From NCBI GenBank assembly GCA_017163975.1, contig JAFFSR010000242.1, forward strand, positions 4,241,001 through 4,305,000: DNA of 64,000 nucleotides, in the 5' to 3' direction. The translations under genes were made by a program, and so were the position numbers. The stretch is from Anastatus disparis (taxonomy: Eukaryota > Arthropoda > Insecta > Hymenoptera > Eupelmidae). Numbering within the stretch: position 1 is the stretch's first letter; every line of letters begins with the position of its first letter. The notes beneath the pieces were generated by a model. The model saw only the letters and a program-made list of their open reading frames with translations, was not told the DNA's origin and did no database searches. This document shows, in pieces, positions 13,401-24,589 of the stretch.

Positions 13401-14412
13401 TATCAATAATTATGTAATGGAAAAATATCAGTTGTGCTGGAGGTATTGCACTATAATAATTTTTAATAATGATAAAAATTTTTTTATCTAAATTTTTTTT
13501 CCTTGAATCCCATCTTTAAAATTTATAAGTTTCTAAGAATGTTACGAAGTACAATTTGATATCAGAAAATGTTTGAAATTAATACGAAAAATGTAAGAGT
13601 ATCGATCTAAAAATAATGTAATTTATTAGAATCAATGCTTGATAATTAAAAAAAAAACTAGTAAAATTAAAACCTGAACAGGTCCTTCGAAAATCCTAGC
13701 TAGATCTCCTCGTTGCAACAATTTGTCGGCATCGGTTTCCCTGGCAAAACCAGCGATCAGACCACAGTGAGTTTCGGATACATGCCATGATCCAATTGGT
13801 TCAACAGCGCGCACTGCATCTTCAAGACTCGCACGTGGCAAGGCATCGTAATTACGATTACGGCCGATGTCTTGCTGTTGTTGCTGTTGCTCATAGCCAC
13901 TGGTACGGGATACGTATAACCAACAGGTAATTGCTTGCTGCTGCGGCTGTTGTTCGTTTGATTTTTCCGGGCTTGAGGGTGATTCGGCGATCGTGTTGTT
14001 CTTTTCGCTCTCTGAAAATCAAAGTTTTTTACTTTTTATTTATTATAGTTTATAGTTTAAATTATAAAATCATTATAAGAATAAGGAGATGCCTGACTTA
14101 TAAAAGGTCAATATGCTGCAATATTTTTTATGCAATTTTAATCATAAAAAAGGAATTTTGAGAAATTTACGCGGAACAGTATAAATAAATTTGCTTTATG
14201 CAAACATAAATAAAATATTATTATGAAATAGTGTAATTTAATTGATTAGAATTTGTTAGAAAATATACATCAAATTATCGTGTGGTACGCAATTGAATAT
14301 AGTTGAAAATCTAGTGCTTTTAATTTAATTTGCAATTAAATATATTAGTATTAAAAAGACCTTTAAACACGATTTGCATACCTTCTAGATCGCCGTTTTC
14401 TTGATTTTCCAT
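10445..14412 (-). CDS. LINE ORF1p-like RRM/zinc-knuckle protein, spliced (candidate domesticated gene)
   Basis: Five exons: 14412-14382, 14011-13674, 12612-12454, 11696-11327, 10656-10445. Phases agree (1, 0, 0, 1); 369 residues. Order: a short acidic Gln-rich N-terminus (EQQQQQQ), an RRM-like stretch at about 124-205 (VLLRDVPWAIP, then VERLRHYVRVEV), a Gln-rich linker, and three zinc knuckles: C250-X2-C-X4-H-X4-C263, C269-X2-C-X3-H-X4-C281 and C290-X2-C-X3-H-X6-C304. The third, with HHAGYRQCPVR, follows the pattern HxAxYRGCP of Jockey/I-clade LINE ORF1 proteins, which bind RNA. The tail is Ser/Asn/Thr-rich. There is no endonuclease or reverse transcriptase frame beside it and no frame damage. 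Introns cut the RRM region and the third knuckle. The relation to LINE ORF1p is well supported; domestication and any RNA-binding role in the host are inferences. Confidence 0.85.
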
Positions 14413-16831
14413 CCTTTAAAACGATCGATGGGGTTTTATAATTTGCCTTTTAGGAGCGCATTTTTTTTTTCATGTCCCCGCGGCTGCACCGGAAAGCCGC
14501 GAGTTTAACTTGACAGCTACTACAAATAGCCTCAATCGATTTTTAAAATTCAACCAACTTCAATGTGTTAAAATATCAATATAAATATTTATGTTCCATC
14601 TTTTTTCTTTCTGGATTATTAAACCTGTTTTTAAAATAAACACATGTTTGATTTTTGGAAAATGCAACTTGTACTTTTTTATTTTTAAAGACTAAATTAT
14701 TTGGAATGATCGTCGGGAGCCTAGAAAGTTCTGATTTAGTATTTTTTTGTAATTATTATGAGGAAAATTTGATCGAACAGCGAAAAAGTGTAATAATATC
14801 ACTACTTCAATGATAAAAAATATTCAATCAAATATTCAACTAACGAGGTTAAATATTTTTTAGAACACCGAATATTTTTGAGGAAATTTAACTTTTACTT
14901 TTCACCAATAAAAATAGTTTAGGATAATCAATGTTTCCTGCGAGATAATTTATACTTCAAAGAGGAAAAGACTTTCCATTTCTATGAACTTTTTATTAAA
15001 AAATTTTGATTTCTATTTTAAATCATTAACTCTAAATTAATGATATACTTCTACGAATTTACTCTATAAAGTTATTATTAGAAATAAAATCTTTACAATT
15101 TATACGTGAGTAGAAAAATAAATCGAGATACAAATAAAAACGTTGTCTTCTGTATTTTAACAACCATCAATTACTTGTCACTTTTTTCAGAGCTCTTATG
15201 ACGTCAATAAGTAAAAAAAAGTGTTTCATTATCTTGTTCTTTTATGTATACAGATGTATCTTTAGTTATATTGAGAAATTTAAGTCAAAGTCAACTCATA
15301 TGCCCTCCACTGCTTCTCTACAGTCCGAGTATAGATTCCCTCACAAACTAACGTTAAATTTTCAAAAATTCTCTACAGCCCTTCCGCACTTTATTCACCA
15401 ACCCACTACGACAAACCTTCAACAAGTTAAATTCCATATATTATATTCTCGTCGCGCATGATTACGATGGATTGTAAGCATGTAAAATTATATAATTTGA
15501 TGAAAACATGTAAATATTTAATGTCGGTATTACATTATTTATGAAAAATAAAAAAATCAATAATATAAACAGTGTTATGTTCCCGTGTTAAAACATACTT
15601 ATCGCACCGTTAAAATACGTACTATAAACTAGTATTAAATATCAATTAACATAATAATTTTATTGATGATAATTATTATTAAATATTTTTATTACTGTAT
15701 GTTATGACAATACTCGATTAAAAAAGTATCAAGAAAATAATACTTTAATATTTTAGAACATTTATCTATTTAACCTTCGTTTTCTTTATGTTCTAATGAA
15801 AAAAATAGTAGGTTGAAAACCTGACTTAAAAAAGTAGTTTGCAGAGCGTTAACTCCTTCTTAAAAATTAAGTGCTTTTTTGGGAGTGTCCCTCTCGCCTA
15901 ATAAGCAGTCGTCTAGTAGAGTAGCGCGTGTATAGTTCACGCGTAGTATAACCGGTATACGATTCTCAAAATCAGTTCTAATATCTCAAGTTTAATAATA
16001 GATAAATAGTATAGTATCAAGTGTTCATAGTTACAAGACCGAGTACGTGTCTGTCTGAACTTTTTTTTCTACTTGTAGTTTTATAGACAAAGTTTGGATT
16101 TTTTGGTATATAATATTCTTTTTTAACGTTATTTTTTATTATGAAGTTAAGTTTTTTTTTTCGACATGAAATTAATCACAGTTAAAGTGTTTTTTCCTTA
16201 TATTGTGTGCTTTTAATTATAAATGGATTTTAAATTTGAAAATTACACGAAAAAAATGACGGTTGCAATACCATGTAAATTGATGTTTCATTGTGACTAG
16301 TCATTTACAGCAAAAAGTATAAGTTATAAAAGAGTAAATGAGAAAGAGCGAGTGCGAAAGAGTTAAAAGTGAGCTGCCAAATGCGAAGCCTAATGTAAAT
16401 TTCGCGAGAGCAAGTTGTTGTAAAGGCAGCAATATTATCAGAACATATGTACGTCCATAAGTCGAAAGCAAACGACGGCGTAACAACATTAAGCCGTCCC
16501 CGGATTTGTTAACGAAAAATTCCGGTACGTAAAATAGTGCAATAATTTATAAAAGCACAGCGAGTTCATCAAAGTTATAAGTCGTCGTCGTCGTACGTAG
16601 TCTGTAACATAAAATATATATACACATATATACACACATACATGTATATTGATATATGTAACCTCTACGAGGTAAAGAGTTTTGGTGCGTAACAAGAATA
16701 AGGAAGAGAAGACGTGGTGGAGGTGAATACGAAAACAAGAGTCTGGTGCCTGAATAGGCTCCGACGACGATTTATTAAAACGACCTGGCTCGTTTATATA
16801 GGATATCAAATATCAGCCGTATCGACGGAAA
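14413..16831. other. Divergent intergenic region and probable APPBP2 5' leader
   Basis: Head-to-head spacer between the LINE-ORF1-like gene and APPBP2. Near the minus-strand start is a GC-rich hairpin (14479-14501). AT-rich sequence follows to about 15850. From about 15880 to 16831 composition rises in GC, with GCGCG, GTCGTCGTCG and GA-rich strings, consistent with promoter and 5' untranslated sequence of APPBP2. Open frames at 15198-15461 and 16489-16809 have no recognisable domain. No transcription start can be fixed. Confidence 0.5.
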
Positions 16832-19800
16832 ATGGCTGAAGTTAATATCGACAATAAGAACGTCAGTACCAAAAGCCTTTATGAATGTAGTGTGACCGCA
16901 GTTGCCGAGCAGTTCCTCACTTATAAAAAGTACCTCAGTTTTTTGCCTGAGAGTGTATTATTCGATCTTTATTATCAGGTAAATTTATTTATTTATTCAT
17001 TATTTTTTTATTTAGACAAAAATTTTATCTTATTAATGTATTTTGTATTTTATGCGAATGGTACGTATTGCGAATTGTCGTCGTTATCATAGTCTGTCTC
17101 GCTTACAAAGACTGTCATTTAACACGTACTTTTATGAGAGCGCGAGAGATAGAGAATATTAAAGACTTTCTTTTCTTTTTCATGGATACTTTTTGTTAAG
17201 TGGACTTTTTTTGCTTTTTTAGATTTTATCTAGAGGTTATCTTTTGTGTGGTTTTCCCATCTGGCTGAATTTTTTTTCATTCCATAATTTACCTTATCGA
17301 TATTTGTATTTTTGACTTTGTCAATTTGTTTGTTTTTATTATATTTGGTTGGCTGGTAACAGTCTTTAGGTAATTTACTTGTATAATTATAAATCATATG
17401 TTTTGAATTCCATGCTATTTGATACCATTCACTTTGTTGTGCAATTACGGAGGGGAGGAGTTTTGCAAAAAGACTATATCTTTGATATGATTCTATTGGT
17501 CAACAATTGTTCAATACTTACAAAATATGTTTGAATACTTAAATAGTTTAGTTGAAAATTTTGCTAAAATATTTGATATTATAATCAAATCATAAGTCCA
17601 CTTACAAAAGTCATAATCAAATTGGATTAATTTAATACTTTTCTAGATAATTTTCATGATTCGATATAAAATTATCATTACATGAAATTTCAATATATCT
17701 ACCTGTGCATATAAGTTCCATTTTATATTTAAATTAATCAATATATCTATTCTCATTGTTGTGTAAATAAATGAAAATGAATTATATATATTTCAACATT
17801 ATCAAAGCAATAAATAAAGACTTTCATATCTTAATCAAATGTATCGCTGATTGGTTTTAATATAAATATACAATAATATTTATTAATAGATTTTAAGTTC
17901 TTAATTTCTTGTTATTGAGGATATTTATTGATCCAAACAAGCAAAAAAAAGGAGAGTACATTGCATTTAGGTCTCAGATTTTCTTATAACTTTAGGATCT
18001 ACACAAGTACTGTTTTTTGAATTTTTCAGATTTTAAAAAATAGAATGATTACCTCACCTAATAAAATTGCTATATATCCCTGAATAGGAGAACCAAAAAT
18101 CTTCTCAAAACATTGGCATAATCAATAAAGATTTTATTACAAAATTTAGTTGGTTTGGATCAATAAATTTGCTCAATAATGAGAATTTTAATTTCAAGCA
18201 ATAAATTCAACATACATAAAAGTTTTTAATTTATTCATCTTTATTCTGATAAACCCTAAATTTTTGTAAACTTAATAAAGACAAGATTTATGTTTAATAT
18301 TAGAATTATTACTTCGTCAAAATATACTTGAATTATTCATTAAATATTTTGAGTAATATTACCAACAAGATCTTGATATCTACAATTTTAAGTGTTTATT
18401 TTCATTTGAATTATTTTCTTTTTACTTTCTCAATTATTTAAAAGACTTGCATTTTTCTTTGCATTATGTTTTGATTATTGTTCTTTGATAGGAAGCTTGT
18501 ATATGTTTATAATCAAAGCAAAAAAAAGAATTTATCATGAAAACATAAGTTTATACACATTAGCAACTCTTTTTTTTCAAGAATAAGAAACTTTTTTCTA
18601 TTAAAATTTATCTTTATCAATATAATAATTTGAGAAAAGAGCAAAAATTTAATCATTTTCATTTAAATTTATTTTTTTTTTTTAATTATTGTTTTATTTA
18701 CATAAAAATGTTACAAATAATAGTCTTTTGATAAATTTTTTAATTAAAATTCTTATGTGTCATTATAACGTTAAAAACAATAAAAACGAAAATGTTCAAA
18801 GAACAAGATTATTTATTTCATTTACTTTCAAAATGACGTACAATTAAATTATGAAAATGCAAAATCATACAGTTAAGACAGTTTTGTCAGTGCCTTATGT
18901 AGTAATATTTATAATATAATGTAGCTACAGAAATCATGGATATGTATGTACATGTGTATATTATATATATAGATATTAATCCACAATCAGAGTATATATA
19001 TGTTCTTATAGATAAAAGTAAGGTATGATTTCTTTATCATCATATTGTGATTTATTGTATTTTGTATTCATTAATTATTGCTTAAAAGCAAAAGTGTTAT
19101 AAATAAATTTATAACATTGTAAATAATTATCTAATGAATTTTTTTTTGTTTATAGCTATACAAAGATAAAAAACTATGTCTTCTTGGGGTAGAATTGAGC
19201 GATCTCAACACATTGTCACGTATGCTCAAAGTGACAAACAAACGTATTCATTTACTTCAAAGCTTTCAGGTGATTATTTTAAGATTGATGTATTGTATGA
19301 CAAACATTTACAGTAATATAACGATTGTGTAATAATTGAATATAAAAATTAGTTATATATGTTTACTTATTTTTTACTTTGTGATAAAGGCTTTGATGGA
19401 CCATGGGACAAAAGTAGGAAATGAATTGGCCCTTAGTTACAACATATATTGTCTTGGAAGTAAAGAAAATATTGCTGCACATGAAAGAATCATTAACTTA
19501 GGTTTACGTCTTGGAGGATTTCTTAGTGATGCAGGCTGGTATTCAGAAAGTGAAAAAGTTTTACTAGCATGTAAAGACCTTTGCATCTCTGGTCCACAAA
19601 ATCCTGACTCTTGGTGTCGCACCTTAGACTGTTGTCACAAGTAAGTTAGTTTAATAAAACAATTTATTAAAGTATTACAAAAATTATTTATTAATACATT
19701 CATACATTTATTTATTTTATTACTTAAAGAAGTAGTTTCTTTTTTTCTTCTTTAGACCATTTAGAAAATTTTCAAAAATGAATATCAGGAAATGATTCAA

Positions 19801-22044
19801 TTGCTTTTTCTTATTCTTTTAGTAAATAATGACGTAATTCTTTTACATATTACATTTGTGAAGAATCAAATTTTAATCAGTCTTAGTTATCAAAAATTGT
19901 ATTGAATTAAGTAATTATCATAAATGAATTATTCATTGAATTTTAATTTATTTTGATTTATTCTATGTTAAACATAGTGGAAAATATTTTAATGTATTAG
20001 AAGATATGAATGGATAAATTTATTGTACATTTTACTAATGTCAATTATATATAATAATTTGTTTATTTTAATTTAGACAATACTTTGTATACATTATTTA
20101 ATAAATAAAATTTTTTCCAATAGATTGCTTAATGCACAAGCCGCTTATTGCGCTTTTAATGGAGCAGCTGAGACGCACGAACTTGCATTGCAAACAATTA
20201 AAAAACTGAAAGATGCTGGATATACAAATACAAATCATGCTGCTCTATATGCAGAATTTGGTGTTCTCTTTTTTATTAGAAGTGAATATGATCAAGCGTA
20301 CAAGTAAGAATTTGTCATATATTTTTTATTGTATATCAATAATTAAATATATTAGTAAAAAATTTTATTGGTAATCTGTTACTTAGATGGAGTGTAGAAG
20401 CTTTAAAACAGTTAAAACCTACTTTACCAGGACGTGTAATTATTAATGTTCTTCGTCAAGCTGCCAAATCTTGTGTAGTGAAGAGAGAGTTTAAAAAAGC
20501 AGGTTTATTAATTAAACAAGCAGTGTATCTTGCTAGAGAAATATTTGACACAGATCATCCAAAATATAGTGATGTTCTTATTGATTATGGTTTTTATTTG
20601 TTGAATTCTGATAGTATTGCTAATAGTGTTTCAGTTTATAAGGTATGCATTTTCTTTTGAAAAAATGAAATTTAATTTGTGTATTATAAAAATTATTAAT
20701 TAAAATGTTTTTAGTTTGCCTTAGATATAAGAAAGGCGATATTCAGTAAATATAATCTTCATGTTGCAATAGCTCATGAAGATTTAGCATACGCACTTTA
20801 TGTACAGGAATACAGCTCTGGAAAGTTCCATTTAGCAAGGTATGCAAATAATTTTATAATAATTTCATCTTTAAAATAGTCTGATAGAAGATACAAACAT
20901 TCATTTTCATTTCAATGTTTTGGTATTTGTTTTAAAAAGAGTTTTTTGAAAAAGAATCAATACCCTAAATTGTACAAAATAAATTTTTTCTATTTTAATA
21001 TAATTTTTATTTTATTAAAAAGATTTATCAGATCATTTGGATATCAATTTAAAAATATTTATTAATTTTTAATTCGCAATGATCGCTCAAATTACTTAAA
21101 AATTTTTACTGTCTTATTTAAGTTATTACAAACAATCTGCTGTTTTGATTATTAATCATATAATTTGTTTCGATAGCCATCACGCTAACAAAGCCATTGA
21201 AATTATGGAAAAATTATTACCTGCTGAGCATTTAATGCTAGCTAGTGCCAAAAGAGTTAAAGCTCTTATTTTAGAAGAAATTGCTCTAGACAATGCTCCA
21301 ACCCACGGGACAGAGCAAAATTTATTATTTAAATCAGAGTCTCTTCATTTGTCTGCCTTACAATTAGCAAAGACTGCATTTGGAGAGAGAAATGTACAAA
21401 CTGCCAAACATTACGGAAATCTTGGAAGATTATATCAAAGCATGAGAAAATTCAGCGTTAGTTGATTTATTACATAAAACTATAAGCATTATTTAAAATA
21501 AATTGTCTTTGATAAAGAATTATTTTTATTATAGGAAGCAGAAGCCATGCATCTCAAAGCTATTGGTATCAAGGAAGAATTATTAGGTCCTAATGATTAT
21601 GAAGTTGGCTTAAGTATAGGTCATTTAGCTTCACTTTACAATTTCCATATGAATCGATACAGGGACGCAGAAGAATTATACTATCGAAGTATTGATATAA
21701 GTAAGTAAAAAAATCAATACATAATATTATAGTTATTTAAATTTTAGATTTTTCAAAGAACTTATTTACATAAAATAAAAGTTACAAAAAAGGTATACCT
21801 ATTATTTTTTTTCATAGGCCTCAAATTATTCGGCAGAAGTTACAGTGGTTTAGAATATGATTATAGAGGTTTACTACATGTATATTCCAAACTTGAAGAA
21901 CATGATAAATACTTGGAGTTTTTGGAAGTTTTAAATCAATGGAAAGATTTAAGGGATAAGCATGCCGCCTCAGAAGAACCTCCAATCGATAAAAAATGTC
22001 CTCAGCCAATAGAAGATGTAATACACGCGTTTTTTTCTATGTGA
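16832..22044 (+). CDS. APPBP2: Amyloid protein-binding protein 2 homologue (TPR protein), complete
   Basis: Nine coding exons: 16832-16978, 19156-19269, 19390-19640, 20124-20303, 20387-20642, 20715-20839, 21177-21456, 21535-21700, 21818-22044. All junction phases agree; 581 residues, close to the human protein (about 585). APPBP2 is a tetratricopeptide-repeat protein that binds the basolateral sorting tail of amyloid precursor protein, associates with microtubules, and acts as a Cullin-2 substrate receptor. Family blocks read here include FQALMDHG, LGGFLSDAGWYS, CVVKREFKKA, HPKYSDVLIDYGFYLLN, AHEDLAYALYV, NVQTAKHYGNLGRLYQSMRK and YSGLEYDYRGL. The last four lie in the C-terminal TPR array. The first intron is long (2.2 kb), the others short. 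AATAAA occurs at 22074-22079, about 30 bases after the stop. Identity is secure. Confidence 0.96.
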
Positions 22045-24589
22045 TACAGTAAGAAGTTGATTAAGATTTTTATAATAAAGAAGATCGATCAAATCGCTTT
22101 TACCGAGACGTACTAACGAGTCTCGCGTTGACGAAAAATCATTATTTTGAGCTGAAATTAGAACAAATGAGCCTCAGTTAAATGATTGACCTTATATTTT
22201 TTTTAACACTCGACGTTTTAGCCTATTGCCTGTAAAATTTTTATTTGTACACTTTATATAGCGCACGCATCTCAATTATAGAGTTTGATACTCAGAAAAG
22301 TAGAATCACCTTCGTCGTTTTTTTTCTTTTTTTGCTGGGTGATTCTACTACGTATTCATGCGCGTATAAAAAATATATGCATCAAAACTGAAGTAAATAA
22401 TGTCTTCTTTAAGAAATAGAATGAGAGGAAAATTGTGAATGTGCTGATTACCTGAAATACAAGTAATGTAAGACAACGTGAGAGTCATAGGAATTATATC
22501 GATGAAAGCGAAGTGCATTACTTATCACTCATTTTTAAGCATAAAAAATAAATCGATAATATTTCGTGCGCGAAAATCCTGTTTTAAAGATGTAATATAA
22601 CATCGTTTTGAGCGAATTTCGCAAAAATATGTATAAAAGATTTTTTTATACAGTTACGAGGACAGAGCTTATTTTTTATTTTTCATCTAAAAGACGTTTT
22701 ATTTTTTGAAAAATAGGAATTTTATACGATTTCTTAGACTTTACTCTCTTAAGACCAAAATAAAAAATAAGTTCTGAGTACCTTATTTGACAACCTTGTT
22801 TCGTAAATAAAACATTCGCTTAACTTATAAATTGCTCAAAACTCAAAAAGAGTTCCTTCCATAAACTACACTGAATTATTATGCTTTCCCTTGTAATAAT
22901 ATATTGATAAGGATTTTTATTGTTAATTATGTAAGCGCAATTTATTTTATCATGTTATTGAAAATTCAAAATTTTCATGTTTTTACTTGTTTAAAATATT
23001 TATTTACTTAATAAAACAAAATATTTATTGTTTTAAATAATTTTAGTATTCAAATTTATTGAAAAAAATATGTAAAATTTGTAAATATTGGGGAAAAGAA
23101 ACTTTCTCACGAGACTGTATTGAAGGAACTCTTTTAAATTGCTAAAGGCAGAAATTTCGCGCTTAAATTTGTACCTTAGATTTAACATTATTTCTATGTA
23201 CATACATTGATTACTTTATAAAGATACGTTTGTAATTTAATATGACGCAAAGAAATGCATGGCATTCAATAGCGTTTATCACATTTGTAAGTGGATTTTC
23301 TTTTGCGATGAAACCAAACTTTCATATCTGAATAAATAGTTGAGTCATAGAAATATGCTTATAAATATCATTTTACATTTTTAATTTTATTACTTTTTTA
23401 AATATTTCAATTCTTATTTTAAGGAAAAAAATTTCATATTTTCGTTTAGAATTTTTTTTGCTTCAAAATTTATTTTTATTAATTTGTTTTTAAGAAATTC
23501 TGAGGTTCAAATGTAAAAATGGAGTATTTCTCAGAAACAACAAATGTATGGTAAGTGGTTACAATTATTATTTTTAACTACATGATAATAATAAGAGTTA
23601 TTATTTTATATAAAAAGAAAAATTTATTATAATAAATTTTTTAACCTATCATGATTATAAATAATGATAATTTTTATATGTATATGAATAGAAATGCCTG
23701 TCTAAAGAAATATGGGAATGAACTTAAAGATTTTACTTTTCTCAGTCTATTGTGTGTTTGCCCATTATTTAATAATACAATATTTAAAAGATTAAATAAT
23801 GATAATTTTATGAATTTGATTGAAATTACTCAACTGCAACTAAAAAAAAATCTTAGAAATCTTACCTTCTTAACAATAAAACACTTAACATAATTTAAAA
23901 TTTGTTTACATAGTTTGAATTTCAATGATTTGTGAGGAAAAAATAAAACATTAAATACATACATTCAAAAGCTTTAATCTTTCAAACGACATTAAACTTT
24001 AATTAGTACAGTCTCATATTTACAAGATACTTGACAATTATTTTTTTTTTTTATCACTTGACTTTGTCACATAATGAGAATAAAACCTATTACTTTTTCT
24101 TTACATTTCTATTTTGTCACAAATATAATCATTTATTCGTCCAAAACTTGCATAAACTCGTTCAATTAATTACTGTACATACTTAGAATTTTTGAAAGAA
24201 TAATTATGGAAATATATAAAATATTAATAACAGTATCTTCAATCCAATCAGCAGAATACATTTTTAAATTATTAGGTTATAGATGCTAAAAATTGATTAT
24301 GAAAAATTTTAGATAAAATTTTAATTCCATTCGTATTAATTTTTTATATATTTCCATAAACTTGAGTAATTTTTTAAATCACATAAAATATTTTTTTTAT
24401 TATTTTTTTAAATTCATTAGTTCAAGTTAAAAAAACTTCAAAAAAAATATTATGAGCAAAATCTGAAAAATAACTTATTGACAAAATTTTCTTTTTTAAA
24501 TCATTATCTGATCTAGCGCCTCCAAAAGTGATATTGCACTTATTTCATTAGCTAAGTTCTTTTATTTTTTAGTCTTTTAAGTTTGCAAT
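22045..24589. other. Tail-to-tail intergenic region APPBP2/Rabaptin
   Basis: About 2.5 kb between two convergent stops. It holds the APPBP2 3' untranslated region with a 12-bp inverted repeat (22299-22310 with 22338-22349) and a 14-bp inverted repeat pair (22846-22859 with 23122-23135). The rest is AT-rich. The 80-codon open frame at 23651-23893 is low complexity and unsupported. Beyond these I see nothing. Confidence 0.55.
22299..22349 (+). repeat. 12-bp inverted repeat in APPBP2 3' region
   Basis: AGTAGAATCACC (22299-22310) is followed after a 27-base, T-rich loop by its exact reverse complement (22338-22349). It could fold as an RNA stem-loop if the transcript extends past the first AATAAA. 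Confidence 0.6.

Noticed and set aside
16489..16809. 106-codon minus-strand open frame next to APPBP2
   Set aside because: It lies antisense to the probable APPBP2 5' leader, is without a domain, and overlaps another minus frame.
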